From Fidelibacterota bacterium (GTDB taxonomy: Bacteria > Fidelibacterota > UBA8477 > JABMPR01), in assembly GCA_016784025.1 (NCBI GenBank), contig JADHVL010000013.1, positions 1-64,000 of the forward strand: 64,000 bases of DNA, in the 5' to 3' direction. Under the pieces are notes generated by a model. That model saw nothing but the letters and a program-made list of their open reading frames with translations, was not told the DNA's origin and searched no databases. Of this stretch, positions 17,300 to 28,200 are shown piece after piece. Each line of letters begins with the position of its first letter. Positions within the stretch are counted from its first letter, which is position 1. A program made the translations under genes and the position numbers.

Positions 17300-17571
17300 A
17301 ATTATCAAATGCCTGATTTCCCAAGCAGCAGGCAATATATTTCCGTACTTTCCATTCACAAAAGCTTAAATCAAGCCCATTGAATGTTTATCAAATTATT
17401 AGAACGTCCATTCGTAAAATTCTCCTTGAACCAACCCCATATTATCGCTTGAAACCCAAGGTGTTTGCTAGATCACACCTCCACGTAAAGACTTGTTTCA
17501 AACATGAGTTATCATAAATTTCATGATTAATAAAAATGGTCTGCAGACCAATCAAAAGGGTACAGAGTATT

Positions 17572-18441
17572 ATGCTTTTGTATTTCAACAATTTTAGATG
17601 TCAGGCTCCAAGATTTCTGATGATCATATTGGGGCTACTGGTCCTCACTGTCTTATCACCGAATCTCTATGCACAGGAAGAAGACCTCTTTGGTGATTCT
17701 GAAGGTGATAGCCTCTTATTTGGTGATGAATTTGATCTTGGTGGCGATGACTTCTCATTTGAAACAGATGAAGAGACCAGCGATGAAACTGAAACTGGTG
17801 GGGAAGATGACTTTTTTGGTGATTTTGAGGATGAAGGAGAAACTGAAGTGGAAGCTGAACCAGATTCAGCCGAAGCGGACGAGTGGGGTATGGATACTGA
17901 TGAGGATTATGAGAGTCTCATTACTCGAACAGCCGATGGTGACATTTTAGAAGAGGTTCCAGATCACCCCCTGGAGCTCGGTAAGTATGTAAAGGGGACT
18001 TTTCTAGAGGACACGGGCTTCACCCTATCCTTTTATTCACCACAAGTTGTCCCAGAAGAATTGAATACCTGGTTCTCATACATGGATGTTTCGCTGACAA
18101 CAGAATTACCCTGGCACTTCACATTTGAGCCAGTAGAACTTTCCTTCTCAGTGGATATTTCCAGCTTCAACTTTGTTAATTCATTCCCAGTAGGGGGTGA
18201 ATTCAAGGGGTTTTCGATTATGCCCTTGGCCAGAGTTGAAATTTATGGTGCTGAACTCGAGCTAGGACTTGGTATGTACACGCCCACCTTTGGAGCCATG
18301 GCCGGGATCGGATATTCATATCAATTCCATTCATTATTTTTCTCTGCCGGATATCGCTGGAACTGGGCTTATGATATTGATCCCATCGGATCTAGCTGGT
18401 GGCTGGAACCAAGGTTCACTGCTGGTATAAAGTTTTGGTAA
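17572..18441 (+). CDS. exported protein with acidic linker and beta-barrel-like domain (paralogue 1)
   Basis: A 289-residue protein with a signal-peptide-like N-terminus (LMIILGLLVLTVLSPNLYAQ). A strongly acidic low-complexity linker (about residues 36-115) leads to a C-terminal domain of alternating beta segments ending WLEPRFTAGIKFW. Its last about 130 residues match those of the next gene (LNTWFSYMDVSL versus LESWYSYIDAGM; IDPIGSSWW versus IELIGSAWW), so the two are tandem paralogues. The aromatic end suggests an outer-membrane barrel. The frame extends upstream to an ATG at 17536. I do not recognise the family. Confidence 0.7.
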   Translation: MLLYFNNFRCQAPRFLMIILGLLVLTVLSPNLYAQEEDLFGDSEGDSLLFGDEFDLGGDDFSFETDEETSDETETGGEDDFFGDFEDEGETEVEAEPDSAEADEWGMDTDEDYESLITRTADGDILEEVPDHPLELGKYVKGTFLEDTGFTLSFYSPQVVPEELNTWFSYMDVSLTTELPWHFTFEPVELSFSVDISSFNFVNSFPVGGEFKGFSIMPLARVEIYGAELELGLGMYTPTFGAMAGIGYSYQFHSLFFSAGYRWNWAYDIDPIGSSWWLEPRFTAGIKFW

Positions 18442-18471
18442 CCAGGTAGACTGAGCTAGATAATATTTGTT

Positions 18472-19218
18472 ATGGTGAATTGGCTTAAAATAGGGATCCT
18501 CCTGGCGCTTGGTATCCTGATGATAATAACACCTCCTGTTTTGGCTCAAGATGCAGCTGACCAGAGTGAAGAAGGGGCACAGGACTCATCAATGGTTTTT
18601 GGTGATGGTCAAGATGGTTCTGGTAATACTGACTATGATTATGAAGCTCTGGTTAAAGAACTGTATGGAAGTGAAGATACAACTGAAATAGTGGCTGATG
18701 AAATTCCAGCAGAAGTCGAAAAAGCCAGAAATCGTAATGAGGTAAGAGGACCTGCACCAGGGATGTTTAAAAATAGCAGACTGAACGGGGCTTATCTCTC
18801 ATTCAACATGGCCTCTCCGTACACTGTTGCTGGTCAACTGGAATCCTGGTACTCATATATTGATGCTGGCATGGCCGTAAAGTTGCCCTACGAAGTTTAC
18901 GTGGAAAGCATTCCACTCTATTTTTTATTTGAGGTTTCAACCTTCAGTTTCGAGAATACATATCCTCAAGGTGGTACATTTGCCGGCCTTGCCTATATCC
19001 TTCAAGCCTCTGCCATAGGTGACCAATCCAGTGCAGCGCTGGGATTTGGTTTCTGGGACTCAGAAATCGGTAGCATGCTTGAACTTGGATATCGTTTCCG
19101 ACCGACCAAAAATACTTTTTTACGCGTGGGAACACGTGGTGTACTAATAACAGATATTGAATTAATTGGCTCCGCCTGGTGGGCTGAATTAAGACTTTCT
19201 ATGGGGTTTGAATTATGA
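18472..19218 (+). CDS. exported beta-barrel-like protein (paralogue 2)
   Basis: A 248-residue protein with a clear signal peptide (IGILLALGILMIITPPVLAQ). A short acidic linker follows, then a domain shared with the preceding gene (TFSFENTYPQGGTFAGLAY; LIGSAWWAELRLSMGFEL). It starts 30 bp after paralogue 1. An ATG at 19215 for the giant downstream gene overlaps its stop, but the better start of that gene is 19278. It probably acts in the outer membrane together with its paralogue; a link to exporting or anchoring the giant protein is inference from position only. Confidence 0.7.
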   Translation: MVNWLKIGILLALGILMIITPPVLAQDAADQSEEGAQDSSMVFGDGQDGSGNTDYDYEALVKELYGSEDTTEIVADEIPAEVEKARNRNEVRGPAPGMFKNSRLNGAYLSFNMASPYTVAGQLESWYSYIDAGMAVKLPYEVYVESIPLYFLFEVSTFSFENTYPQGGTFAGLAYILQASAIGDQSSAALGFGFWDSEIGSMLELGYRFRPTKNTFLRVGTRGVLITDIELIGSAWWAELRLSMGFEL

Positions 19219-19277
19219 TGTTAAGCCAAACTGACAATAGCTATTTCCAAAATATATTGGGAAAAATTGGAGTATTT

Positions 19278-22200
19278 ATGCGATTCCATAAATCATTTGT
19301 TACAGTAGTACTCGCATTGGTATCTATGTCCTCCGCCTTTGCTACAAATTCATTTACCGGAGCAGGTGATCCAGTTGTCTCAGGGTACTGGAATGCTTCA
19401 AATACTGGTGCTACAGTCCAGGCACAATCATGGGAAGTCGGTATTGTTAGTTTTAAAACATACATCAGTGTTGATGGTGCTGGCTATGTTCAATTTGGAT
19501 CTGTTTCAGCACAGGGTGGCGCCAGTACCGGCCAACAACTAAGCTTTTCGCTTACTGCAACTGATATTGAGACCACCGATCCACTTTCAGATAATGAAAC
19601 CTTTCAAATCTATGTTGAATTCAGAAATGGCTCAAACGTACCCGTCGACACAGTTACCTGTACTTCAACCGCTATTACAGTGGATCAAACAGCTCCCACA
19701 GTCCTTAGCCTTTCTTCAGATGCCGCAGCCGGCGATTATTCCATCGGCGAGAGCGTTGATATTATAACCACCTTTTCAGAACCGGTGAGTTCAACTGGAA
19801 ATATTCAAATCGTCGTCGAAACAGGTACTCCAGATCAAACTGTAACTATATCCAGTTTTACCACCAGCTCGACTGCCACTACCTCGTATACAGTAGTGGA
19901 GGGGGATGAAAGCTCAGACTTAAGTGTGAATAGCCTAACCAAATCATCTGGTGACCTGAGAGATGCAGCCGGAAACGATGCGGATCTAACCATTCCTGGA
20001 GGGGAAAACCTGGATGACAATGAAGCCATTGTAGTAGACGGTAATATTCCTGCAGCAGTCAATGTGGGTACTGTTGTTGCTGTTGGTGCACCAGTGGCAA
20101 CCGACTACTGGAATAGTTCAAACACAGCCTTAAGCGTGACCGTCCCCATTCCAAGCGATGCCAGTCTGGTGGATGGTTCATTACAACTAAAGGGTTATTG
20201 GGGTGCAGATGGGGGTACTGCGCAACCTTTAGGTGGTTCTGAGACCATTGGTGCTACAGGCAATATGGAAGTTCAGATTCTCAAAGCGATATTAGAAGCG
20301 TTTGGAGGATACACTGAAGCAGGTGTATTGAAAGTCGTAGCTATTGTCACTGATAAAGCTGGGAATACGAGTCCCGTCGGCACTGAGAGTAGCAATCAGA
20401 TCACCATTGATCAGACAGCACCAATCGTCACAAACATATCGTCGGATGTTGCCAATGGGACCTATGGCATATCTGATGTGATAGACGTGGACCTGACTTT
20501 TTCAGAATTGGTCACATTGGTTGGCGATAATCTTCAGATTGAGTTGGAGACAGATGCCACGGATGAGACATTTGTGGTGTCAGCATTCTCGAATAGTTCC
20601 ACAGCCTCGGCGAATTATACCGTAGCTGAAGGCAACGTGAGCGGTGATTTAACTGTCAAGAGTCTCAGTCCCTTAGGTGGAACCTTGCGTGATGCCGCTG
20701 GGAACGATGCTACATATGGATTACCCTCAAATTCAAATTTAGGAGACAATAAAGCCATCATTATTGATGGGGTCTATCCTACTATCACTTCAATTACATC
20801 CTCGCCATCTACGGGTGATCTCGCTATCGGTGAAGAAGTTGATATAACCATAAATTTCGATGAGTCACTCACCTTAAGTGCTGGTACTCTTGATCTGGTT
20901 TTAGATGTTGGCACTACAGTGCAAATTTCAAGTGTTAGCGGAACCTCAGCCATTGGTACTTATACTGTTGCAGATGGTGATGCCAGCTCAGACCTGACGG
21001 TTTCAGAAGTGAATGTAACAGGTGGAACTCTCTCAGATGGGGCGGGCAACAGTCTGAATGAAGCTTTACCAGGTGGTGAAAATCTTGGTGACAATAGCGC
21101 TCTGGTTATTGATGGAAATATACCAGCTGCGGTAAACGTAGGCACTATTGTAGCCCGTGTTGAAAATGTTGTTACGGATTATTGGAATAGTACCAATGAT
21201 TTTTTAGATGTGATTGTCCCCATCCCAGCTGACGCCAGCCTGATTAATGGGGGTGGAACCATTCAATTGAAGGGGTACTGGTCTGAAAATGTAAATGATG
21301 CTGTCGACCTGTGGACTGCTCAAACTATCAGCTCCTCCGGAAATCACACACTGGCTGTACCAGAAGCAACTCTAGAAACTTTTCCTGGGTACACAGAAGG
21401 TGGCGTATTAAAAATCGTGGCTCTCGTCACTGACAAGGCTGGTAATACCAGTACAGCCGGAACCGCCAGTGCCAATGAGATCACTGTCGATACTGTGGTG
21501 CCTACCATTCAAAGTTTGACATCAAGCTCAGGGAACGGTCCCTTCAAGCCAGCTGATAATATTGTTATAATTGCAACATTTTCTGAGGCCGTAAAATTAA
21601 TTGGTGATAATCTACAGCTTGAGGTGGAGACAGGTACACCGGATGAAACTTTCATCATTAGTGCCTTTGATTACAACACAACAGCCAGTGGGACCTATAC
21701 TGTTCAGGAGGATAATGAAAGTGCTGATCTCACAGTAAACAGCATAGCTCTTCTAGGAGGTAGTCTTAGGGATGCTGCAGGAAATGATGTAGATCGAACG
21801 GTTCCTTCTGATTCAAATTTAGATGATAATTCCAATATTGTGGTTGATGGTGTCGTTCCAACTATTGTTAGTATCACTTCAACTACATCAGCTGGCGATT
21901 ATGCCGTTGATGATGTCATTAATGTGACAGTAGAATTCAGCGAAGCAGTAACCCTCACCGGTGCCGATCTGGTGGTTACACTTGATGCAGGCGGAACAGC
22001 CAATATTGGTGTCTTCAGTAGCTCAACCACTGCTACAGCTAACTATACCGTTGGTTCAGGGGATGCAAGTTCAAGTTTGTCTGCAAATAGCCCCCTGACA
22101 ACAGGTGGGACCATTGTTGATGCAGCAGGTAATGCGGTAAATCTGGTAACCATTCCCACCAATATCAATAGTGATAGAACCATCGTAGTTGATGGGATTA

Positions 22201-25200
22201 TCCCGTCAGCAGTAAATGTGGGAACTGTTGTTGCCCGCGTTGAAAATGTTGTTACAGATTTTTGGAATGATACCAACGAATATTTAGATGTGATTGTTCC
22301 CATTCCAGCAGATGCCAGCTTAACGGGTGGCGGGGGAACGGTGCAGCTAAAGGGCTATTGGTCAGCGGATGTAAATGATGCTGCGGACTTATGGGAGGCA
22401 CAGGCAATCAGTTCCTCGGGTAACATGACCCTGGCTGTACCAGAAACAACGCTTGAAACTTTTCCAGGATACACAGAAGGTGCAGTATTAAAGGTCGTGG
22501 CTGTTGTTACGGATAAGGCTGGAAATACGAGCGCAGTCGGAACAGCCAGTGCCAATGAGATCACCATTGATACCACGGTTCCTACGATTCTAAGTTTTAC
22601 TTCAGATTCAGGAAATGGTCCTTTCATCCCTGCTGATGATATTAACGTGATTACAACATTCTCTGAGGCTGTAAAATTAATTGGAGACAATCTTCAGCTG
22701 GAGTTAGAGACTGGTACTACAGATGAAACCTTTATAATCAGCGCCTTTGATTACAATACGACTGCCAGTGGGACATATACGGTTCAGACAGACAATGATA
22801 GTGATGATCTGGAAGTGATAAGCGTATCACTCCTGGGCGGTAGCCTCCGTGATGCTGCAGGAAACGATGTAGACCGGACTCTTCCTTCAACTTCAAATCT
22901 AGATGACAATAGCAATATCGTAGTCGATGGTATCGTGCCCACTATAGTAAGCATTACTTCCACCACAGCGGCAGGTGATTACGCCATAGATGATGTCATA
23001 AACGTGACAGTTGAGTTCAGCGAAGCTGTAACCCTGGCAGGTGCTGACCTGGTTGTTGCTCTGGATGGAGGTGGAACCGCAAATATTAGTGCTTTTTCAA
23101 GCTCGACCACAGCTACTGCAGGCTATACAGTTGGTTCCGGGGATGCCAGCTCTGCGTTATTGGCTGAAAGTCCACTCACGACTACAGGCACCATTCAAGA
23201 CGCTGCTGGCAATAGTGTCAATCTGGTTACCATTCCCACCAATATTAATAGTGATAGAACCATCGTAGTAGATGGAAATATTCCAGCATCAGTTGATGTT
23301 GGAACTGTTGTAGCTCGAGTTGAAAATGTTGTTACAGATTATTGGAATAGTACCAATGACTTTTTGGATGTGATTGTCCCCATCCCGGCCGATGCCAGTT
23401 TGATCAATGGTGGAGGAACCATCCAATTAAAAGGGTATTGGTCTGCAAATGTAAATGATGCCGTAGACCTGTGGACTGCACAATCTATCCTCTCCTCTGG
23501 AAATCACACTTTGGCAGTGCCAGAAGCAATTCTGGAAGCTCTTCCAGGATACACAGAGGGTGCAGTATTAAAGGTTGTCGCCGTTGTCACAGACAAGGCC
23601 GGCAATACCAGTATCGTTGGGACTGCAAGTTCCAATGAGATCACCATAGATACAGCTGTACCTACCATTCTGAGCTTTACTTCGGACTCAGGAAATGGAC
23701 CTTTCATTCCGGCAGATGATATCAATGTGATTGCTACCTTTTCTGAAGCAGTAAAATTAATTGGAGATAACCTGCAAATTGAGTTCGAGACAGGTACAAC
23801 AGATGAAACCCTTGTTATCAGTGCTTTCGACTATAACACGACAGCCAATGGGACATACACGGTTCAGGAGGATAATGAGAGCGATGATCTGTCAGTGATT
23901 GGTGTAACGCTTCTGGGTGGTAGTCTTAGTGATGCTGCTGGAAATGATGTGGATCGTACGATACCGTCAAATTCAAATTTAGATGATAATAGCACTATCG
24001 TGGTCGATGGCATCATCCCCACCATTGAAAGTATAACTTCTGGTACCCCGGATTCATCTCCAATTGGCAAGGATGGCACCGTTGGTCTCATCGTGACCTT
24101 TAGTGAGGAAGTCACTCTCTCAGTAGGAGAGACCCTCGTTCTGGATATCAACTCCAGCCCAACTGATTTAAATATCACCAGTATTTCCAACTCGCGTACT
24201 GCAACTTTGGATTATACCGTTTTAGCAGGTGATGAGGCATCTGACTTGAGTATAACTGCCATCTCCTTATTGGGGGCTGGATCACTCCAGGATGCGGCTG
24301 GAAATGATGTATCCAACCTGGCTACAATGGCTGGAATGACCAATCTTGCTGATGACTATGCTTTTGTAATTGATGGAATTGATCCGCTAGCCTTTACCAT
24401 GGCTTCTGCCACCCCAACCACAACAAGTGGAAACGTTGTTGCTGGATATTGGAATGAAGACAACGAGGGGATGACTGTTATTGTGAATATCCCCGATGAT
24501 GCCAGTCTCACAGAGGGTGGGACACTTCAAATCCAGGGTAGAGTCGCCTCAAATGACCTGGTAAATCTAGGCGCTGCTTCAGACATAGATGCAAGAAATA
24601 CCCCCAAACCTATCCTCATAGATGATACCGATATTGAGGGTATGACAGGATATGATGACGATCAGACTTTTTCAATTACCGCCCTTATTACTGATCGAGC
24701 CGGCAACACTACTTTAGCCACGCTGCCATATCTTGATTTTGTCATCGATGAGGTTGATCCAACCATTACGGAGATTACTTCCACAACCAATGATGGTTCA
24801 TATAGTGTGGGTCAGAATGTCAACGTAACTATCAATTTGTCTGAAGAAGTAAGCTTAGAAAGCGGTGTGATGTCCGTTACGCTGAACACAGTTGCTGAAG
24901 AAATATTAACTGATAATACAATTACAGATGAGCAGGTCCTGCCATTTACATTGAGTATCACTGAGGGCGTAACTGCCAATCCCCTGACCGTTGTTTCTGT
25001 AACAGCAACATCCGGTCAGCTGGTGGATGCTGCAGGTAATGAAGTCGATTTTTCTCTACCTTTTGGTGAGAATCTCGCAGACAATGGTAGTATCGTGATT
25101 GATGGCGAGTTTCCCACAATCGTTGGTATTAGCGCAACCATTGTAACAGATACACTGGGTCTCGGGGAGGCAGTTGATGTTGAGATTGAATTCAATGAGG

Positions 25201-28200
25201 CACTAACACTTTCAGCATTAGGCTCATTAGATGTTCTTTTTGACACTGGACAAACCGTTTCAATTACCTCAATCTCAGCCTCTAGCACTGCCGTAGCTAC
25301 TTATACGGTTGGTGTTGGGGAAGAAAGCACAGATCTGACGGTTCAATCTATCACTTTATCAGCAGGTACACTTGAGGATATTGCTGGAAACGGATTAGAT
25401 ACGGCTCTTCCCCTTGGTCAAAACCTTGGTAACAATAATGAAATTCTGGTTGATGGCATTGTTCCATTAGTAGATGACACAGGAGATATTCTCACAGTTG
25501 GAGCGCCCGTTGTAACGGGTTATTGGAACTTAGACAATACTGGTGTACAGGTTATCCTGCCCAATGATGGTAGCGATCCATCCCTGAATGGTGGAAGGGC
25601 TCACCTGGAAGCCAGGTTAAACCTAAATGAGTTCGTCACTATTGGCACATCTGAAGCTTTGGCAACTGATCCAGTAACGCTAAGCCTCACGCGATCTGAC
25701 TTAGAGGGTATTGCTGGATATGGCTCAGGTGGAACGATTCAAATCCGCGGTGTCCTGACTGACCGTGCTGGCAACTCGACGAATCTTAATACCAGCAATG
25801 AAGAACTCATTATGGATCAAAACCTTCCAACTGCTCCTGTAACTGGCACGCTTACTGTGACAGGTGGTAATACTTACGAGGATTACTGGAATGATACGAA
25901 TTTAGAACTTGAAGTGTCCATTCCCCTTGATGAAGATCTTACCCTCGTCGGAGGTAGGATCCAGCTGGAGTCAGATTTAAATAGTGCCAGTAGTTTTGCA
26001 GTGATTGGTGCTGATTCAACCATTATTTCTGATGATGGCATACATGTCATGACAATGAGTGCCGCAGACATTGCTGCCTATGGTGCCGACGATGGTGACG
26101 TCATGACATTCAGGGCGATAGTTACGGACAAAGCTGGGAATGAAGCGACTGGAACCATAGGACTCAATACGATTACAGTGGATTACACTTATCCAACAGT
26201 ATTAACAGTGGGGACAGTCACTGCAGTTGACAATTCTGTTGTTGATGGATATTTCAATTTAAGCAATAGTGGCGCAGAAGTTACCATCCCTCTTGAAGAT
26301 GCAGATGGAACGCTTGTTGGTGGTCAAATACAACTCAGGGCAACAGTAGATACTTTTGATCCTGAGAACATATTAGTACCACCTCCTCATGACATCGTTG
26401 ATCTGGATGATGTCACGATAACAATTGATAGAGCAGATCTTATAACTCTGGGATTTTACGGTGAAGGAAGAGTGATCACATTTGATGCCATCGTAACTGA
26501 TGTTGCCGGGAATGCCACTCAATTCAATTATAGCACAGATCAATTAGAAGTTGATGAGGTTGTCCCTGTGGCAAGTGACTTTACAGAATTGATTCCACTG
26601 GGAGACTATTCAAATGCAGGATATTGGAATGCAGATAATTCAGCCCTCGAAATAACCATTCCCATTGACACAGACGATCCGTCCCTCATCGATGGACACA
26701 TAAAGATGGCTGGAAATATTGCTCCAGGAGATGGACTCTTTGAAATATATCCATCAGAGTTGGCCATTGGATCTCTTGTGGCTACCCAGACTTTTACACT
26801 CCTAAATGCGGAACTGGAAACCGTGACAGGCTTTACCGATGGTTTGACCATGGAATTCCGATACATAATTTCAGATATTGCCGGAAACGAAACAGTTTCA
26901 AATACAAGTGTTACCACTTTTATCATAGATCAAACCTTGCCCGCAGCACCAGATATTACTGAATTCACCATAAAGGGTGAGAATATTACCCCTCTCAAAT
27001 GGAATGCCACATCTGATAGCCTTTTATTGACTATTCCTGTCAATACAGATGCTGACCCTACGTTGGTAGGTGGTTTTTTCCAGGTTCAAATGTCTGTAGG
27101 AGCTAATCCATATTCTGCGGTCCTTATCGATTCATTTTCTATTCCCACATTTGATGATACGATTCGCATTGGACTTGATGATATTGAAGCACTCCCAGGT
27201 TATGAAGACGAAAATCTATTCACAAGGATTCTCATCCAGGATCGCGCTGGGAATGAAACTGTTGGCGCAACTGAAACAGAAGTTATTGTCATAGATACAG
27301 AAGGTCCGGCACCTTTCACCTGCGGTCCATTGATTGCAACAGGTGGTGTTTTCGCTGATGATGCCTACAATAATTCCAATACTGGGATCTCAGTCAAAAT
27401 TCCCATTGTTAATGATACCAGCCTACTGAACGGTAGCGCAATTCTACGTGTGAGCATGATCGACCCCATTACCGTCCCACCCATACCTGTATTTGAGAAT
27501 ATTGATACCCTAGGCATTGATGGTACAGGTGATTCTCTCACAATGACCATTGATCATGCAACTCTGAGTACGATAACTGGTTTTATTCAGGATAATCGTA
27601 TCATGGTGACTGCAGATTTACTGGACAATTCAGGAAACCAGGTTGTGGGTGCAGCCAGTCCGGACACACTGACAATTGATTTTGTAGGTCCCGAACTTCC
27701 TGTGGTAACTGATACGACCGTAGTGGGAGGGACTGTTGTTGAGGATTACTGGAACTCCACAAATGAAGGCATTGATCTGACCATCCTTACTCCTGTTGTT
27801 GCTGACCCATCTCTTCTGGGTGGGTACATCCAAGTGGAAGGACGTATTGGTGGTGATCCAGTCGGTACACTTGTGGATACTATTCGCATTGAATCAATCA
27901 ATATCACGGAAATCGTTGTCAGTATAGATTCCGTCGATCTGGAGGCACTCTCAATTAGTTCTGAGGGTCAGCCAATCGATTTAAGGGTAACCTTGGTTGA
28001 TGGGCGGGGGAATGATACCACAGGTGCCTGGATGGAAGACATTCTGATCATGGATCAAATAGCACCTGCGCTGAGTGCTTTCAATCCTGATGGTACAACC
28101 ATGGATGCCTACATAGCCGCGATTGACACATTAAAAGCGGATTGGCAGGTTTTTACCGATGATGTCTCTGATGTTGCCTATTATGACTATTCTATTGGAC

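Noticed and set aside
20043-24377. Repeats considered as CRISPR or satellite array
   Set aside because: The units are about 1080 bp, lie in one open reading frame and differ mostly at third positions, so they are protein repeats.
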